A stretch of 64,000 nucleotides of DNA from JARKQH01 sp964631605 (GCA_964631605.1 CAZVYG010000004.1:62001-126000); one strand, 5' to 3'. Positions 54,218 through 63,627 are shown, counted from the stretch's first letter. Notes: generated by a model not told the origin, from the letters alone. Numbers and translations are program-made.

Positions 54218-55305
54218 GAGCGCTCCAATCGGTCTTCGGAGAGGTTGCGCAAGCCGCAGGTACGGCGGAGCCAGGCGCCGAGGGGTCTGAGAGGTCCCTG
54301 GGGCGCGAGGGTGATGATGAGGATGAGGATGATACCAAAGACGGCGTTATCCAGGCTGCCGAACCAGCCGCGCAGGGAGGCGTAATTCAAGGCGGTGCTG
54401 ACGATGGTCACGCCCCAAAGGTTGGCCATGCCGCCGGCGGCGGCGAGGGCCACATAGCGAACGGATTTGAAGGCGCCGGCTTCCGACGGGCCGATGCCGC
54501 CGGTGAAGTGAGTGAAGAAGACTCCCGCCAGGGCCGCGAGCCAGGCGCTCAGGAGAAACACCTTGAGCTTGTAGGAGGCGGTGTTGATGCCCATGGCGTT
54601 GGCGGCGGTTTCGCGGTCGTGGATGGCCTGGAGGGCGCGGCCGATGCGCGAGCGCAGGAGGTTGCGCAGCAACACCAGCAGGAGCAGCACCAGGGCGCAC
54701 GCGATGTAGTAATTCTGGACGCGGGCGGCGGTTTTGCCCGTGACGGCGAGCCCGCCGGCGAGGGGCCAGGGCGGCACGCCGTTGATGCCGTCGGCGGCGC
54801 CGGTCAGCGTGCTGCCGACCAGGAGTTTGCTCACGATGAGGCCAAAGCCGAGCGTGGCCATGGCGAGATAATGGCCGCGGAGGCGGAGGGCGGGATAGCC
54901 GATGAGCAGGGCGACGCCGGTGGTGAGCACCATGGCCGCGACGAAGGCGGCCCAGGGGGAAACGGTGAGGATGGTGTTGCCGAAGAGGTCCTCCCTGGCG
55001 ATGAACACGTGGGCCTGGTGCAGCCAGCCGCCCAGGGTTGAATGTCCCCAGGGGGAGAAATCATGGGTGGTGAGCACCGCCGAGGTGTAGCCGCCAATGG
55101 CGAAGAAGGCGCCGTGTCCGAGGGAGACCTGGCCGGCATGGCCCATGAGCAGGCAGAGCCCCATCACCACGATGGCGTAGTAGAGGGACATGGTGAGCTG
55201 GGTGAGGCAGTACTGCGTGCCGGTGGCGCGCATGAGCTGCTGGAGGGCCACCATCACCAGGGCGCACAGGGCAAAGGGGAGCAGTTGCTGGATTTGGCGC
55301 GTCAT
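54214..55305 (-). CDS. livM: branched-chain amino acid ABC transporter permease LivM
   Basis: Inner-membrane permease of 363 residues from the ATG at 55305; the open frame runs on to 55542 in sequence that belongs to livH in another frame. About nine hydrophobic helices are visible. LMGHAGQVSLGHGAFFAIGGYTSA is the typical LivM signature, shown here as motif only, followed by YPALRLRGHYLAMATLGFG and IHDRETAANAMGIN (the EAA-like loop that contacts the ATPases). The last residues are polar and basic. It pairs with LivH. Confidence 0.94.
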   Translation of the reverse strand: MTRQIQQLLPFALCALVMVALQQLMRATGTQYCLTQLTMSLYYAIVVMGLCLLMGHAGQVSLGHGAFFAIGGYTSAVLTTHDFSPWGHSTLGGWLHQAHVFIAREDLFGNTILTVSPWAAFVAAMVLTTGVALLIGYPALRLRGHYLAMATLGFGLIVSKLLVGSTLTGAADGINGVPPWPLAGGLAVTGKTAARVQNYYIACALVLLLLVLLRNLLRSRIGRALQAIHDRETAANAMGINTASYKLKVFLLSAWLAALAGVFFTHFTGGIGPSEAGAFKSVRYVALAAAGGMANLWGVTIVSTALNYASLRGWFGSLDNAVFGIILILIITLAPQGPLRPLGAWLRRTCGLRNLSEDRLERS

Positions 55306-55333
55306 GTTCGGAGGCGGGGGAATCGAGGCCGCA

Positions 55334-56227
55334 TCAGTGTTCCCTGACGTGGGCGCCGGCCGGAGCGCCGAACAGGCCGTGCGGCCGGATGAACAGGACG
55401 AGCAACAAAATGGCGAAAGCGGAGACATCGTTGTAAGCGGCCGGCAGGCGGCTGACGCTGACGGCCTCCAGGACCCCCACCAACAGGCCGCCGAGGACGG
55501 CCGCCATGGGGTTGCCCAGCCCGCCGAGGATGGCGGCGGCAAAGCCCTTGATTGCGAGGCCGCCGCCCATTTCGTAGTGGGTCAGGGTGATGGGGGAGAT
55601 GACGCAACCGGCCAGGGCGCCCAGGCCGGCGCTGAGGCCGAAGGCCAGGGTCCGCATGTTGGAGATGTTAATGCCGGCGAGCATGGCTGCTTCGGGGTTG
55701 GAGGAGCAGGCGCGCATGGCCCGGCCCTTGAGGGTGTATTTGAGGAAAACATGAAGGCCGGCGACGCTCAGGCCCACGGCGCCCAAGACCCAGAGCACCT
55801 GGGGCGAGATGGCCGCACCCAAGAGCTTGACGGAGGAGATTTCGTTGCCGGTGAAATAGGGGAGGGAGCGGACTTTTTCATCCCACAGGTGCAAAGCCGC
55901 CTCCTGGATGACGATGGAAAGGCCGATGGTAATGATGATCAGGTGCAGGATGGAGTGGTGGCGCAGTTTGCGAAAGAAGAGCAGTTCCAACAGGCAACCC
56001 AGCACGGCGACCGTGAGGATGGCGCCCGTGACGGCCACCGGCAGGGGGACGAAGTGGGCGAGTGTGACGGCGACCATCCCGCCGAGCATGACAAATTCGC
56101 CCTGGGCGAAATTCAGGACGCCGGTGGCGCTGTAGATGAGGTTGAAGCCAATGGCCACAACGGCATAAATGCTGCCTTTGGTGATCCCAGACAGGAAGTA
56201 TTGAAGCGCTAAATTACCGGGGTCCAC
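55334..56227 (-). CDS. livH: branched-chain amino acid ABC transporter permease LivH
   Basis: Inner-membrane permease of 297 residues with a GTG start at 56227. About eight hydrophobic helices. Seen: KGSIYAVVAIGFNLIYSATGVLNFAQGEFVMLGG (typical LivH opening; motif split here as IGFNLIYSATG and NFAQGEFVM), MRACSSNPEAAMLAGINI (the EAA-like cytoplasmic loop) and GFAAAILGGLGNPMAAVLGG. It forms the transmembrane channel with LivM, whose gene starts 28 bases after its stop. Confidence 0.95.
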   Translation of the reverse strand: MDPGNLALQYFLSGITKGSIYAVVAIGFNLIYSATGVLNFAQGEFVMLGGMVAVTLAHFVPLPVAVTGAILTVAVLGCLLELLFFRKLRHHSILHLIIITIGLSIVIQEAALHLWDEKVRSLPYFTGNEISSVKLLGAAISPQVLWVLGAVGLSVAGLHVFLKYTLKGRAMRACSSNPEAAMLAGINISNMRTLAFGLSAGLGALAGCVISPITLTHYEMGGGLAIKGFAAAILGGLGNPMAAVLGGLLVGVLEAVSVSRLPAAYNDVSAFAILLLVLFIRPHGLFGAPAGAHVREH

Positions 56228-56278
56228 GGCAAACGAGGGCCAGGGTGCGGAAAGTCACGGGAAAGGGCGGTTTTGGGC

Positions 56279-57439
56279 TTACTTGCGGTAAACGGTGAAT
56301 TTCCCGTTTTTGACCGTAATCATCTCAAAGGCGTCCATGCTCAGGCCGGTGTGGTCCGTGGCCGAGAAGTTGAACACGCCGGCCGTGCCGACGAGGCCTT
56401 GAATGCCCTCGATGGCCTGGCGCACCTTTTCGCGGTCGGGCGCGCCGGCCTTCTTTAACGCCTCGACAATCACCAGAATGGCGTCATAAGCGTGGCCGCC
56501 AAAGGTGCTGACGTCTTCATTGAACAGTTTTTCGTATTCCTGCTTGTAGGCGGTGACGACTTTTTTCTGCGGGTGATTGTCAGGCAGTTCCTCGGCGACG
56601 ACAATGCGGCTGGCGGGGAAGAGGGTGCCTTCGGCGGCGACGCCGGCCTGCTCGGCGTACTTGCGGTTGGCAAAGCCGTGGCTCTGGTAGAGCGGGACGT
56701 TGAGGCCGATCTGCTTCATGTTCTTGGCGACGATGGATTGGGCGGGGACGATGGACCAGTTGACCACCGCCTGGACGCCGGGCTGGCTTTTGACCTTGGT
56801 CAGAATATCGGTCAAGTCGGTGGCTTGTTTGTCATAGACCTCGTTGACGAGAATCTCCATGCCTTCGGTTTTGGCGAAGTCCTCGAGCTGTTTCTTGCCG
56901 GCGGCGCCGAAGCCGTCGTTGCTGCTGAGGACGGCGACCCTGCGGATGCCGTGGTCTTTCATGGTTCGATAAATCAGGACGGCGGCATGGCTGTCCTTGG
57001 GGGCGACTTTGAAGACGTGTTTGGCCAGGGGGTTGACGATGACCTCGGCGGCGGCGCAGGAGATGAGGATCATCTGGTTTTCCTCGCACAGGGCCTTGAT
57101 CTGCATGGTTTCGCCGCTGGTGGAGGGGCCGATGATGGCGAGCACCTGATCCTCTTCGATCAACTGTTTGGCGAAGGAAACGGCCTTTTCCGGGCTGCCG
57201 CCGCTATCCTTGAGGATCAGTTGGAGTTTGCGGCCGTTGACGCCGCCTTCGCTGTTGATTTTGTCCACCAGCATTTTGGCCGTTTTGGCGGCCGGCGCGC
57301 CGAGGAAGGAGGCCGGGCCGGTGACGGAGAGGATGGTGCCAATTTTGATGGGGCCCGAGCCGGCGGCGGCAGGGGAAGGGGCGGGCGCAAGGAGGCTCAG
57401 CCCCAGGCCCAGAGTGAGAACAGTGGTGAAACGATTCAT
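56279..57439 (-). CDS. livK: branched-chain amino acid ABC transporter substrate-binding protein (copy 1)
   Basis: Periplasmic type I binding protein of 386 residues with signal MNRFTTVLTLGLGLSLLAPAPSPAAA. Motifs: IKIGTILSVTGPASFLG, INSEGGVNGRKLQLI, IGPSTSGETMQIKALCEENQ (the ligand-contact region), NDGFGAAGKKQLEDFA and FGGHAYDAILV. It is 12 bases downstream of a second, very similar gene of exactly equal length, so the pair is a tandem duplication. The ligand may be an amino acid, amide or aromatic acid; sequence alone cannot tell. Confidence 0.92.
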   Translation of the reverse strand: MNRFTTVLTLGLGLSLLAPAPSPAAAGSGPIKIGTILSVTGPASFLGAPAAKTAKMLVDKINSEGGVNGRKLQLILKDSGGSPEKAVSFAKQLIEEDQVLAIIGPSTSGETMQIKALCEENQMILISCAAAEVIVNPLAKHVFKVAPKDSHAAVLIYRTMKDHGIRRVAVLSSNDGFGAAGKKQLEDFAKTEGMEILVNEVYDKQATDLTDILTKVKSQPGVQAVVNWSIVPAQSIVAKNMKQIGLNVPLYQSHGFANRKYAEQAGVAAEGTLFPASRIVVAEELPDNHPQKKVVTAYKQEYEKLFNEDVSTFGGHAYDAILVIVEALKKAGAPDREKVRQAIEGIQGLVGTAGVFNFSATDHTGLSMDAFEMITVKNGKFTVYRK

Positions 57440-57451
57440 ATATGCAGGCGG

Positions 57452-58612
57452 TTAAGGTTTGTAGATGGTAAACTTGCCGTCCTTGACGGTGAGCATTTCG
57501 AAGGCATCGAGGTCGAGGCCGGTGTGGTCGGCGGCAGAATAATTGAACACGCCGGCAGTGCCCACGAAGCCGCGCAGGTTTTCGATGGCGTCGCGGACCT
57601 TTTCGCGGTCGGGCTGGCCCGCTTTGCGGAGGCCTTCGACCACGACCATGAGGGCATCGTAGGCGTGGCCGCCGAAGGTGCTGACGTCTTCTTTGAAGAG
57701 CGTCTCGTAGTCGCGCTGGTACTTGGCGAGGACCTGCTTTTGGGGGTGGGTGTCGGGGAGTTCGTTCACCACCAACAGGCGGCTGGCCGGGAAGAGGATG
57801 CCTTCGGCGGCGACGCCGGCCTGCTCGACATACCTGCGGTTGCCGAAGCCGTGGCTTTGGAAGAGGGGAATGGCCAGGCCCAATTGCTTCATGTTCTTGG
57901 CGACGATGGATTGGGCGGGAACGATGGACCAGTTGACCACCGCCTGGACCGCGCTTTGGGCTTTGACCTTGGTGAGGATATCGGTCAAGTCGGTGGCGCC
58001 TTTGTCATAGACTTCGTTGACGAGGATTTCGATGCCCTCGGCGGCGGCCAAGTCCTCGAGTTGCTTTTTGCCGGCCGCGCCGAAGCCGTCGTTGCTGCTG
58101 ACGACGGCGATTTTGCGGATGCCCTTCTGTTTCATGGTGCGGTAAATCCAGGTGACGGCCTGGCTGTCTTTCTGGGGGACCTTGAAGACGTAGCGGGCGA
58201 CGGGATTGACGATGACCTCGGCGGCGGCGCAGGAGACGAGGATCATTTTATTCTCCTCGCACAGGGCCTTGATTTGCATCGTTTCGCCGCTGGTGGAGGG
58301 GCCGATGATGGCCAGGACCTTGTCTTCTTCGATCAATTGTTTGGCAAAAGAAACGGCTTTTTCCGGGCTGCCGCCGCTGTCTTTGAGCACCAGCTCGAGC
58401 TTTCGGCCGTTGACGCCGCCGGCCGCGTTGATTTGGTCTATGAGCATGCGGGCGGTTTTGGCCTCCGGGGCGCCGAGGAACGCGGCGGGGCCGGTCACGG
58501 AGAAGATGGCGCCGATTTTGATCGGGGCCGCATCCGCGGCGCCCCGGGCGGGGTGGGTAAGGAGCGCGAGAGTTCCGACAGCCAGAGTGGTGATAAGCAA
58601 GGAGGGCTTCAT
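57452..58612 (-). CDS. livK: branched-chain amino acid ABC transporter substrate-binding protein (copy 2)
   Basis: Binding protein of 386 residues and first gene of the seven-gene operon. Signal MKPSLLITTLAVGTLALLTHPARGAA. It repeats nearly every motif of its neighbour (GAIFSVTGPAAFLG, INAAGGVNGRKLELV, GPSTSGETMQIKALCEENK, NDGFGAAGKKQLEDLA, VAAEGILFPASRLLVV). Differences cluster at the signal peptide and in surface stretches such as the tail (GKFTIYKP). Two copies feeding one permease suggest either wider substrate range or a dosage effect. Confidence 0.92.
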   Translation of the reverse strand: MKPSLLITTLAVGTLALLTHPARGAADAAPIKIGAIFSVTGPAAFLGAPEAKTARMLIDQINAAGGVNGRKLELVLKDSGGSPEKAVSFAKQLIEEDKVLAIIGPSTSGETMQIKALCEENKMILVSCAAAEVIVNPVARYVFKVPQKDSQAVTWIYRTMKQKGIRKIAVVSSNDGFGAAGKKQLEDLAAAEGIEILVNEVYDKGATDLTDILTKVKAQSAVQAVVNWSIVPAQSIVAKNMKQLGLAIPLFQSHGFGNRRYVEQAGVAAEGILFPASRLLVVNELPDTHPQKQVLAKYQRDYETLFKEDVSTFGGHAYDALMVVVEGLRKAGQPDREKVRDAIENLRGFVGTAGVFNYSAADHTGLDLDAFEMLTVKDGKFTIYKP

Positions 58613-58924
58613 AGTTTTGAAGTGGTTCTGATGATGTTGCGTTGCAGTTTGGTCAAAGACGCCGCCAACAGAGCCGCCCCCACCCGACAGTCACGCGGAA
58701 GGGGCAGACCGATGCAGAGTGCCAAGGTTCCCCGCGGGTTGTCAATCCGCCATGCCGGTTTTTTGCGGGGAGGGGGGCGGCGGGTTGGTTTCTCCGGGAT
58801 TGCATCCGGGGGACGGACAGTGCAGACTGCGGCATCGGCAAACAGGCCCGGAGTCCGGCGTGGCGGTGCCAACGGCTGGCCGGAAGGGGGTTTGTCGGAC
58901 GTGTAATCAACCAGAAAGACAATC
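58613..58924. other. divergent intergenic region, liv operon / regulator
   Basis: This 312-bp region holds the start of the liv operon on the minus side and of a NarL-type regulator on the plus side. A weak -35-like TTGACC lies about 40 bases before livK copy 2, with no good -10. AGAAAGA about eight bases before the regulator ATG could serve as its ribosome-binding site. No gene or RNA element is recognised. Confidence 0.4.
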
Positions 58925-59611
58925 ATGGCGCAGGCCAAACCAAACCCGCCCAAGGATACCCGCACCCGCATATTGCTTGTGGACGACCATGCCGTGGTGC
59001 GTTTCGGAATCGCCCAGCTCATCAACCGGCAGGGGGACATGGTCGTCTGCGGGGAGGAAGAGGACGCCTCCCATGCGCTCAGCGCGATTGAGAAACTGAA
59101 GCCGGACCTGGTGATTGCCGACATTTCGCTCAAGGAGAGCAGCGGGTTGGAGCTGATGCGGAACATCAAGGCGCAGTTTTCGCGGCTGCCCGTGCTGGTG
59201 GTGAGCGCCCATGACGAGAATGTCTATGCCGAGATTGCGTTTCGCGCCGGCGCCCTGGGTTACCTGATGAAGCAGGAAGCGCTCGAGAAGGTGATTATCG
59301 CGATTCGGCGGGTGCTCAGCGGCAATGTTTATGTGAGCGACGCGCTGGCCGCCCGGATGCTGCAACAGCAGGTGCGGGGCCAGGCCAGCGTGGCGGAATC
59401 GCCGGTCAAGGGGCTCAGCGATCGGGAGTTGGAGGTGTTCCAGCTTATTGGGCAGTGGAAGTCCACCAGTGAAATCGCCGCCGAACTGCATTTAAGCGTC
59501 AAGACCATTGAGTATTACCGCGAGCAGATCAAGCGCAAGCTCAACCTCAAGAGCGCCGCGGAGTTGACCCAGCACGCCACCGAGTGGGTCAAGCGGGAGT
59601 CGGCCGGTTGA
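58925..59611 (+). CDS. NarL/FixJ-type response regulator
   Basis: Response regulator of 228 residues. A polar N-terminal stretch (MAQAKPNPPKDTRTR) precedes the receiver domain: ILLVDDHAVVRFG (acidic pocket), LVIADISLKESSG (phospho-acceptor Asp), VVSAHDENVY (Ser switch) and YLMKQEALEKV (Lys). HTH: LSDRELEVFQLIGQWKSTSEIAAELHLS and VKTIEYYREQIKRKLNL. No kinase is adjacent. Being divergent from the liv operon, it is a candidate regulator of that operon, which is inference. Confidence 0.93.
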   Translation: MAQAKPNPPKDTRTRILLVDDHAVVRFGIAQLINRQGDMVVCGEEEDASHALSAIEKLKPDLVIADISLKESSGLELMRNIKAQFSRLPVLVVSAHDENVYAEIAFRAGALGYLMKQEALEKVIIAIRRVLSGNVYVSDALAARMLQQQVRGQASVAESPVKGLSDRELEVFQLIGQWKSTSEIAAELHLSVKTIEYYREQIKRKLNLKSAAELTQHATEWVKRESAG

Positions 59612-59942
59612 GTGGGCCGGTTGAAAGCTGGTTGAGCCGGCGGCCGAGGATTGTAAAGCGGAGGATTTGACTGGCGTGGCGGGCGGGTGCCGGCCGCAGG
59701 CCGGCGGGTTGCCGAGGGCAGCCTACGGGAGGTGTGAGGGAGTGGAAAACACGGGAGGGATTTCAGGGAGGGAAAGGAGAAGAGTTCGGCCTTTTGGACC
59801 GAGAGACACTTGAAGCGCGCCCGGCGGGTGGGCTGTCCCGGGGAATCCCCGGGGCGGCGGTTCGGGGAGACGCCGGGAACACGGCTGTGTGCTGCCCCGA
59901 TTGTTGAAATCCTCGGGCGACCCTAGGTTGAGGCAGCGAATT
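59612..59942. other. intergenic region between two response regulators
   Basis: This 331-bp stretch contains a GC hairpin, GCCGGCC-GCA-GGCCGGC (59689-59705), that may end the first regulator transcript, although no T-run follows. GAGGCAGCG before the next ATG offers a weak ribosome-binding site. No gene is supported here. Confidence 0.4.
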
Positions 59943-60599
59943 ATGAGCGGTCCGGTCCGAATCCTGTTGGTGGATGATCACCCGATTGTCCGGAGAGGCA
60001 TTGCCAGTTGTCTGGCGCGGCATGAACACCTTGCGGTGGTGGGGGAGGCCGCCGACGGATTGGAGGCGTTGGAGAAGGCCCGGGAGTTGGGGCCGGAGAT
60101 TGTGCTGATGGACATAGACATGCCGCGGATGACCGGGCTGGCGGCGACCGAGGCCTTGCGCCGGCAAATGCCGGAAATCAAGGTGCTGATCCTGACCATT
60201 CACAATCACCCGGAGTATGTGTTGCGGATCATTGAGGCCGGCGCCAGGGGGTATGTGTTGAAAGACGCCGCGCCGGAGGAACTGGTCAAGGCGATCGAGG
60301 CTGTGCATGCGGGCGAGACTTTTTTCAGCTCGGAAATCGCCCGCGTGGCGATACATCGGCTGATGCACCAGGCAGCGCCGGCTCCGGCCGCAAGCGAGTT
60401 GACCCCGCGCGAACGGGAAGTGCTGATCCAGATTGCCGAAGGGCTGAGCAACAAGGAAATCGCCGCGGCGCTGCATGTTGGGGTCCGGACCATCGAGACG
60501 CACCGGGAGCGCATCATGCGCAAGCTGAACATCCACACGATTGCCGGGCTGACCAAGTACGCGATCAGCAAGAAGCTGATTTCACTGCGCGAGGTTTAA
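59943..60599 (+). CDS. NarL/FixJ-type response regulator
   Basis: Response regulator of 218 residues from the ATG at 59943, with GAGG about nine bases upstream; a GTG at 59889 is less likely. Receiver: RILLVDDHPIVRRG, IVLMDIDMPRMTG (phospho-acceptor Asp), LILTIHNHPEYV (Thr switch) and YVLKDAAPEELV (Lys). HTH: LTPREREVLIQIAEGLSNKEIA, VRTIETHRERIMRKLNI. It is intact. It differs enough from the regulator at 58925 to be a paralogue rather than a recent copy. No kinase is adjacent. Confidence 0.93.
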   Translation: MSGPVRILLVDDHPIVRRGIASCLARHEHLAVVGEAADGLEALEKARELGPEIVLMDIDMPRMTGLAATEALRRQMPEIKVLILTIHNHPEYVLRIIEAGARGYVLKDAAPEELVKAIEAVHAGETFFSSEIARVAIHRLMHQAAPAPAASELTPREREVLIQIAEGLSNKEIAAALHVGVRTIETHRERIMRKLNIHTIAGLTKYAISKKLISLREV

Positions 60600-60649
60600 G
60601 CGGAGCCCCTGGGGCGGCATTGGGGTTCGTTGGTCCGCACAAGACCCGC

Positions 60650-61405
60650 TCAGTGCGCGGCCAGGACCTCAACAAAGTATTTCAGCTCGGGCTCCACCTC
60701 GGTCTCATCTTCCACCGTTTGGGCCAGCTCCAAACGCACCAACTCGCGGAATCGTTTGCGCAGGCGGTGGATAGCCACCTTCACCGCTCCCTCGCTCATC
60801 CCGAGTCGGGCTGCAGCCTCTGGCTGGGAGAGCGTTGGCGTTTCGCCCGCCAGCCACGGCTTGAGCGCCGCGAACTCATCCGCCCTACCGTCAGCCGCAA
60901 ATTCCCTATGGAGCGCCTCCAGCGCGCGCTGCATCACGGTGAGCGCCCACTCGCGGTCAAAGTAGCTGTCGGGCGGCCAGCCGGTTGGATCGGCCACTTG
61001 GATGGCGAGGCTGGTTTCCCTGGTTTCGGCAGGTGGAGCCTGGAGTGGCTCCGGGCGTTGTCCGCCACCTCGCTTGAGACGCTGGTCGCGCTTGCGTTGG
61101 TCCGCCAGGAAATGTTTCAGCGCGCCGAGCAGATAAGAACGGAATCGGGTGCGACCGGGCGTGACCGACGCAAAGCCGCCGCGGTGGAGGATTTGGGCGA
61201 AAAAGCCCTGGGTCAAGTCCCGCGCATCCTCTTCGGTCCGTCCCTCGCCGATGAGGAACCGGAAAACTGGCTGCCAATAGGCCTCGCACAACTCGCCCAA
61301 GGCCAGGCGCGCCTGCGTGTCATCCCCCTTCGCACGTACGACCAAGGTCCAGCGTGTCGTCACAAAGCGCGGTGGGGAAACGGAAGCGGGGCGCGATTCA
61401 GTCAT
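60650..61405 (-). CDS. ECF-like RNA polymerase sigma factor
   Basis: Sigma factor of 251 residues from the ATG at 61405, which overlaps the kinase stop (ATGA); the open frame further upstream lies in the kinase gene and is not coding in this frame. Region 2-like: LCEAYWQPVFRFLIGEGRT, EDARDLTQGFFAQIL, RTRFRSYLLGALKHFLADQ. A Pro-rich linker follows. Region 4-like: LSQPEAAARLGMSEGAVKVAIHRLRKRF. The wide spacing and the FFAQIL motif fit the group of sigma factors common in Verrucomicrobia and Planctomycetes that pair with Ser/Thr kinases. Confidence 0.88.
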   Translation of the reverse strand: MTESRPASVSPPRFVTTRWTLVVRAKGDDTQARLALGELCEAYWQPVFRFLIGEGRTEEDARDLTQGFFAQILHRGGFASVTPGRTRFRSYLLGALKHFLADQRKRDQRLKRGGGQRPEPLQAPPAETRETSLAIQVADPTGWPPDSYFDREWALTVMQRALEALHREFAADGRADEFAALKPWLAGETPTLSQPEAAARLGMSEGAVKVAIHRLRKRFRELVRLELAQTVEDETEVEPELKYFVEVLAAH

Positions 61406-63627
61406 TTGGGGGGCGGCGGTTGAAGCTCGGTCTGTCCGTTGCCGTTGGTAGTGGTCGGAGCGGTTTCCCCGGCGGTGGAAAGAGCAGGTGCCGAAAGCCG
61501 GTGGCTCAGAGCGCTGAGAGGTGGGAGGGAGGCGCAGACCAGCGCGACCAAGGCGGTCGGTGCAAGGAGCAAGAATGCCGCCACGCTGATCACCACCCAG
61601 GAGCCGGTGGGGCGACGCCCGCGGGGAACCGCGCCTGCCCAGCGCCAGCTCAGGTAAACGAGGCTGGTCCCAGCCGCAAGCGCCGCGGCCGCGCAGAAAA
61701 CGATTTTTACGACAAATCCCTGCCCCTCGGGGAGGAATCCCTCGACCAGCTTTGCCAGGGCGAAGGCGGTGAAACCCGCAAGGATGAGCGCCGGCCATCC
61801 CAGCGCTCCAATCAAGGCGCGAGTGCGGCCACGCAGGCAGCCGCCCGAAGCCCGGATTTGCTGCAGGCCCCAGAGACCCAGGAGAAAGCCCAGCGAAGCG
61901 GGTAGGACGGTGACGCCAATGCCCGTGGCCATTTGCAGGAGGGTGTCGGTTGCCACTCGGTCATAGCTGGCCGGCAGGGCGGTGGTAAACCATAGCCCGA
62001 GGATCATGATGAATCCCGGAGGCAGGCTGATTGCGGTCAGAATCGCCGAAGCGGTTGCCCCCCGCGCGGCGGGCGGCCGCTGTTTCTCCGGCGTGGTGGT
62101 GACAGCGTCGGTCGCCGTCGGCGGCTTTGACGAGGGTGGCCGGTTTACGTCAAGAGGGGGTGCCCCGAAGGGGTTGCAAAGTTCCTCGAGTAACGACCGG
62201 TTGCGGCGCAGCCACATTAGTGCGGCAATTTCGAAGGCTATCATTCCCGCGCCGATTGTGGAGTAAAGCGATTCCACCACAGGCGTCGGCGTTTCGACGA
62301 CCTCAGGCAGAAGGAACGTTTCGACGAGCAAGGCCGCCATTCCGAGGGCCAGCAGGCACAGGTGGAACCACAGCGTGACTCGCAACAAGTCCGCGCCCGC
62401 GCGGTTCAGACGCCGCAGCTTGAGCGCGCCGATGAACAGCAGCAGGACGGCGGCGAAGTCGCCGGCGGTGAGTATTCCGTAGGTCAGGGTGTGGATCAAG
62501 GCTGGCAGGAACTGCTGGGGAACGGGCTCATCCAGCCTATCCAAGCCGAACAGCCAGTAGAGGGGCGACACGATCAGGGCATAGACGGTGATCGCCTGGC
62601 CCATCCGCGGCAAGGCCGGGTTGCATAAAAGGAAATCGTCGCCCACGGTCTGGCGTTTGGCCTGCACTGGCCTTCCCGGCCCCGGCTCGCCAACCACTTG
62701 TGTGATGCGTTCCACCGAGGTCTTCACCTCGCCGGCGCTGCGAAAGCGCCGTTCCCGCTCTTTTTCGAGGGCGCGCAGGACAATCGGGTCCACCCGCGGA
62801 TCGGCGGCGGATTTCTCGGAGGGAGGGGCGAAGCGCCCGATGGGCAATTCGCCCGTCAGCAGTTCGTAAAAGACCACCCCGAGCGAGTAGATATCGGCGC
62901 GCTGGTCCACCTCCCGCGGCCGCTCGAGCTGCTCCGGCGCCATGTAATGCGGCGTGCCCACCGCCAGCCCACTGCCCGTCAGGGTCACGTCCTTGACCGC
63001 CTCCCCAATGAGTTTGGCGATGCCGAAGTCGGCGATTTTGATGCGGCCCTTGGAGTCCAGCAGAAGGTTCTCGGGTTTGATGTCGCGGTGCAGGATGCCT
63101 TCCTGGTGGGCGAACTGCAGGGCATCGCAGATTTGCGGCACCAGCGACAGGGCAGCGGGCGGGGAAAAACGGCCCGCTTCCATCGCTTGCCGCAGGTTCA
63201 CTCCATTGACGTACTCCATCAGCAGATAATAGTAACCTCCGCTTTTGCCGAAGTCATAGACCGTCACGATATTCGGATGATTCAGCCGGGCCAGCAGTCG
63301 GGCTTCGCGGGCAAAGCGGTCGGCAAAACCGGGAGCCCCGGCCAGCTCCTGTGGGAGCACTTTGAGGGCCACCCACCGTTCCAACTTGGGTTGCCGCGCT
63401 TTGAAAACGGCGCCCATTCCGCCGGCGCCAATCAGCTCCAGGATTTCAAGTTGGGGAAAGGCGGCGCGGATGCTCTCCAGGGAAGGAGGTTGCCGCCGCT
63501 GGCCGGCTGAAGGCTCCGCGTGGCTTTCAGCGGCGCTGGCCATGACGCATTGGGGACACAAACCCTCCGGCGCCGCGGCCGGCACGGGTTTGAGACATTT
63601 CGGACACAGCTTAAGAGTTTCGCTCAT
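61402..63627 (-). CDS. membrane Ser/Thr protein kinase with N-terminal zinc ribbon
   Basis: PknB-like kinase of 741 residues. An N-terminal zinc ribbon (CPKC at 8-11, CPQC at 24-27) precedes the kinase domain (about 60-320): GAGGMGAVFKA, VALKVLP (ATP Lys), HRDIKPENLLLD (catalytic loop), IADFGIAKL (DFG), GTPHYMAPEQLE and DIYSLGVVFYELLTGELP. About eight or nine hydrophobic helices follow in the C-terminal half. There is no PASTA, TPR or WD domain. Its stop overlaps the sigma factor start, so kinase and sigma are translated in fixed order, and the sigma factor is a likely partner or target. Confidence 0.93.
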   Translation of the reverse strand: MSETLKLCPKCLKPVPAAAPEGLCPQCVMASAAESHAEPSAGQRRQPPSLESIRAAFPQLEILELIGAGGMGAVFKARQPKLERWVALKVLPQELAGAPGFADRFAREARLLARLNHPNIVTVYDFGKSGGYYYLLMEYVNGVNLRQAMEAGRFSPPAALSLVPQICDALQFAHQEGILHRDIKPENLLLDSKGRIKIADFGIAKLIGEAVKDVTLTGSGLAVGTPHYMAPEQLERPREVDQRADIYSLGVVFYELLTGELPIGRFAPPSEKSAADPRVDPIVLRALEKERERRFRSAGEVKTSVERITQVVGEPGPGRPVQAKRQTVGDDFLLCNPALPRMGQAITVYALIVSPLYWLFGLDRLDEPVPQQFLPALIHTLTYGILTAGDFAAVLLLFIGALKLRRLNRAGADLLRVTLWFHLCLLALGMAALLVETFLLPEVVETPTPVVESLYSTIGAGMIAFEIAALMWLRRNRSLLEELCNPFGAPPLDVNRPPSSKPPTATDAVTTTPEKQRPPAARGATASAILTAISLPPGFIMILGLWFTTALPASYDRVATDTLLQMATGIGVTVLPASLGFLLGLWGLQQIRASGGCLRGRTRALIGALGWPALILAGFTAFALAKLVEGFLPEGQGFVVKIVFCAAAALAAGTSLVYLSWRWAGAVPRGRRPTGSWVVISVAAFLLLAPTALVALVCASLPPLSALSHRLSAPALSTAGETAPTTTNGNGQTELQPPPPK

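Noticed and set aside
61406..61798. N-terminal extension of the sigma factor
   Set aside because: It lies inside the kinase coding region and is Arg/Gly-rich nonsense; the ATG at 61405 with ATGA overlap is better.
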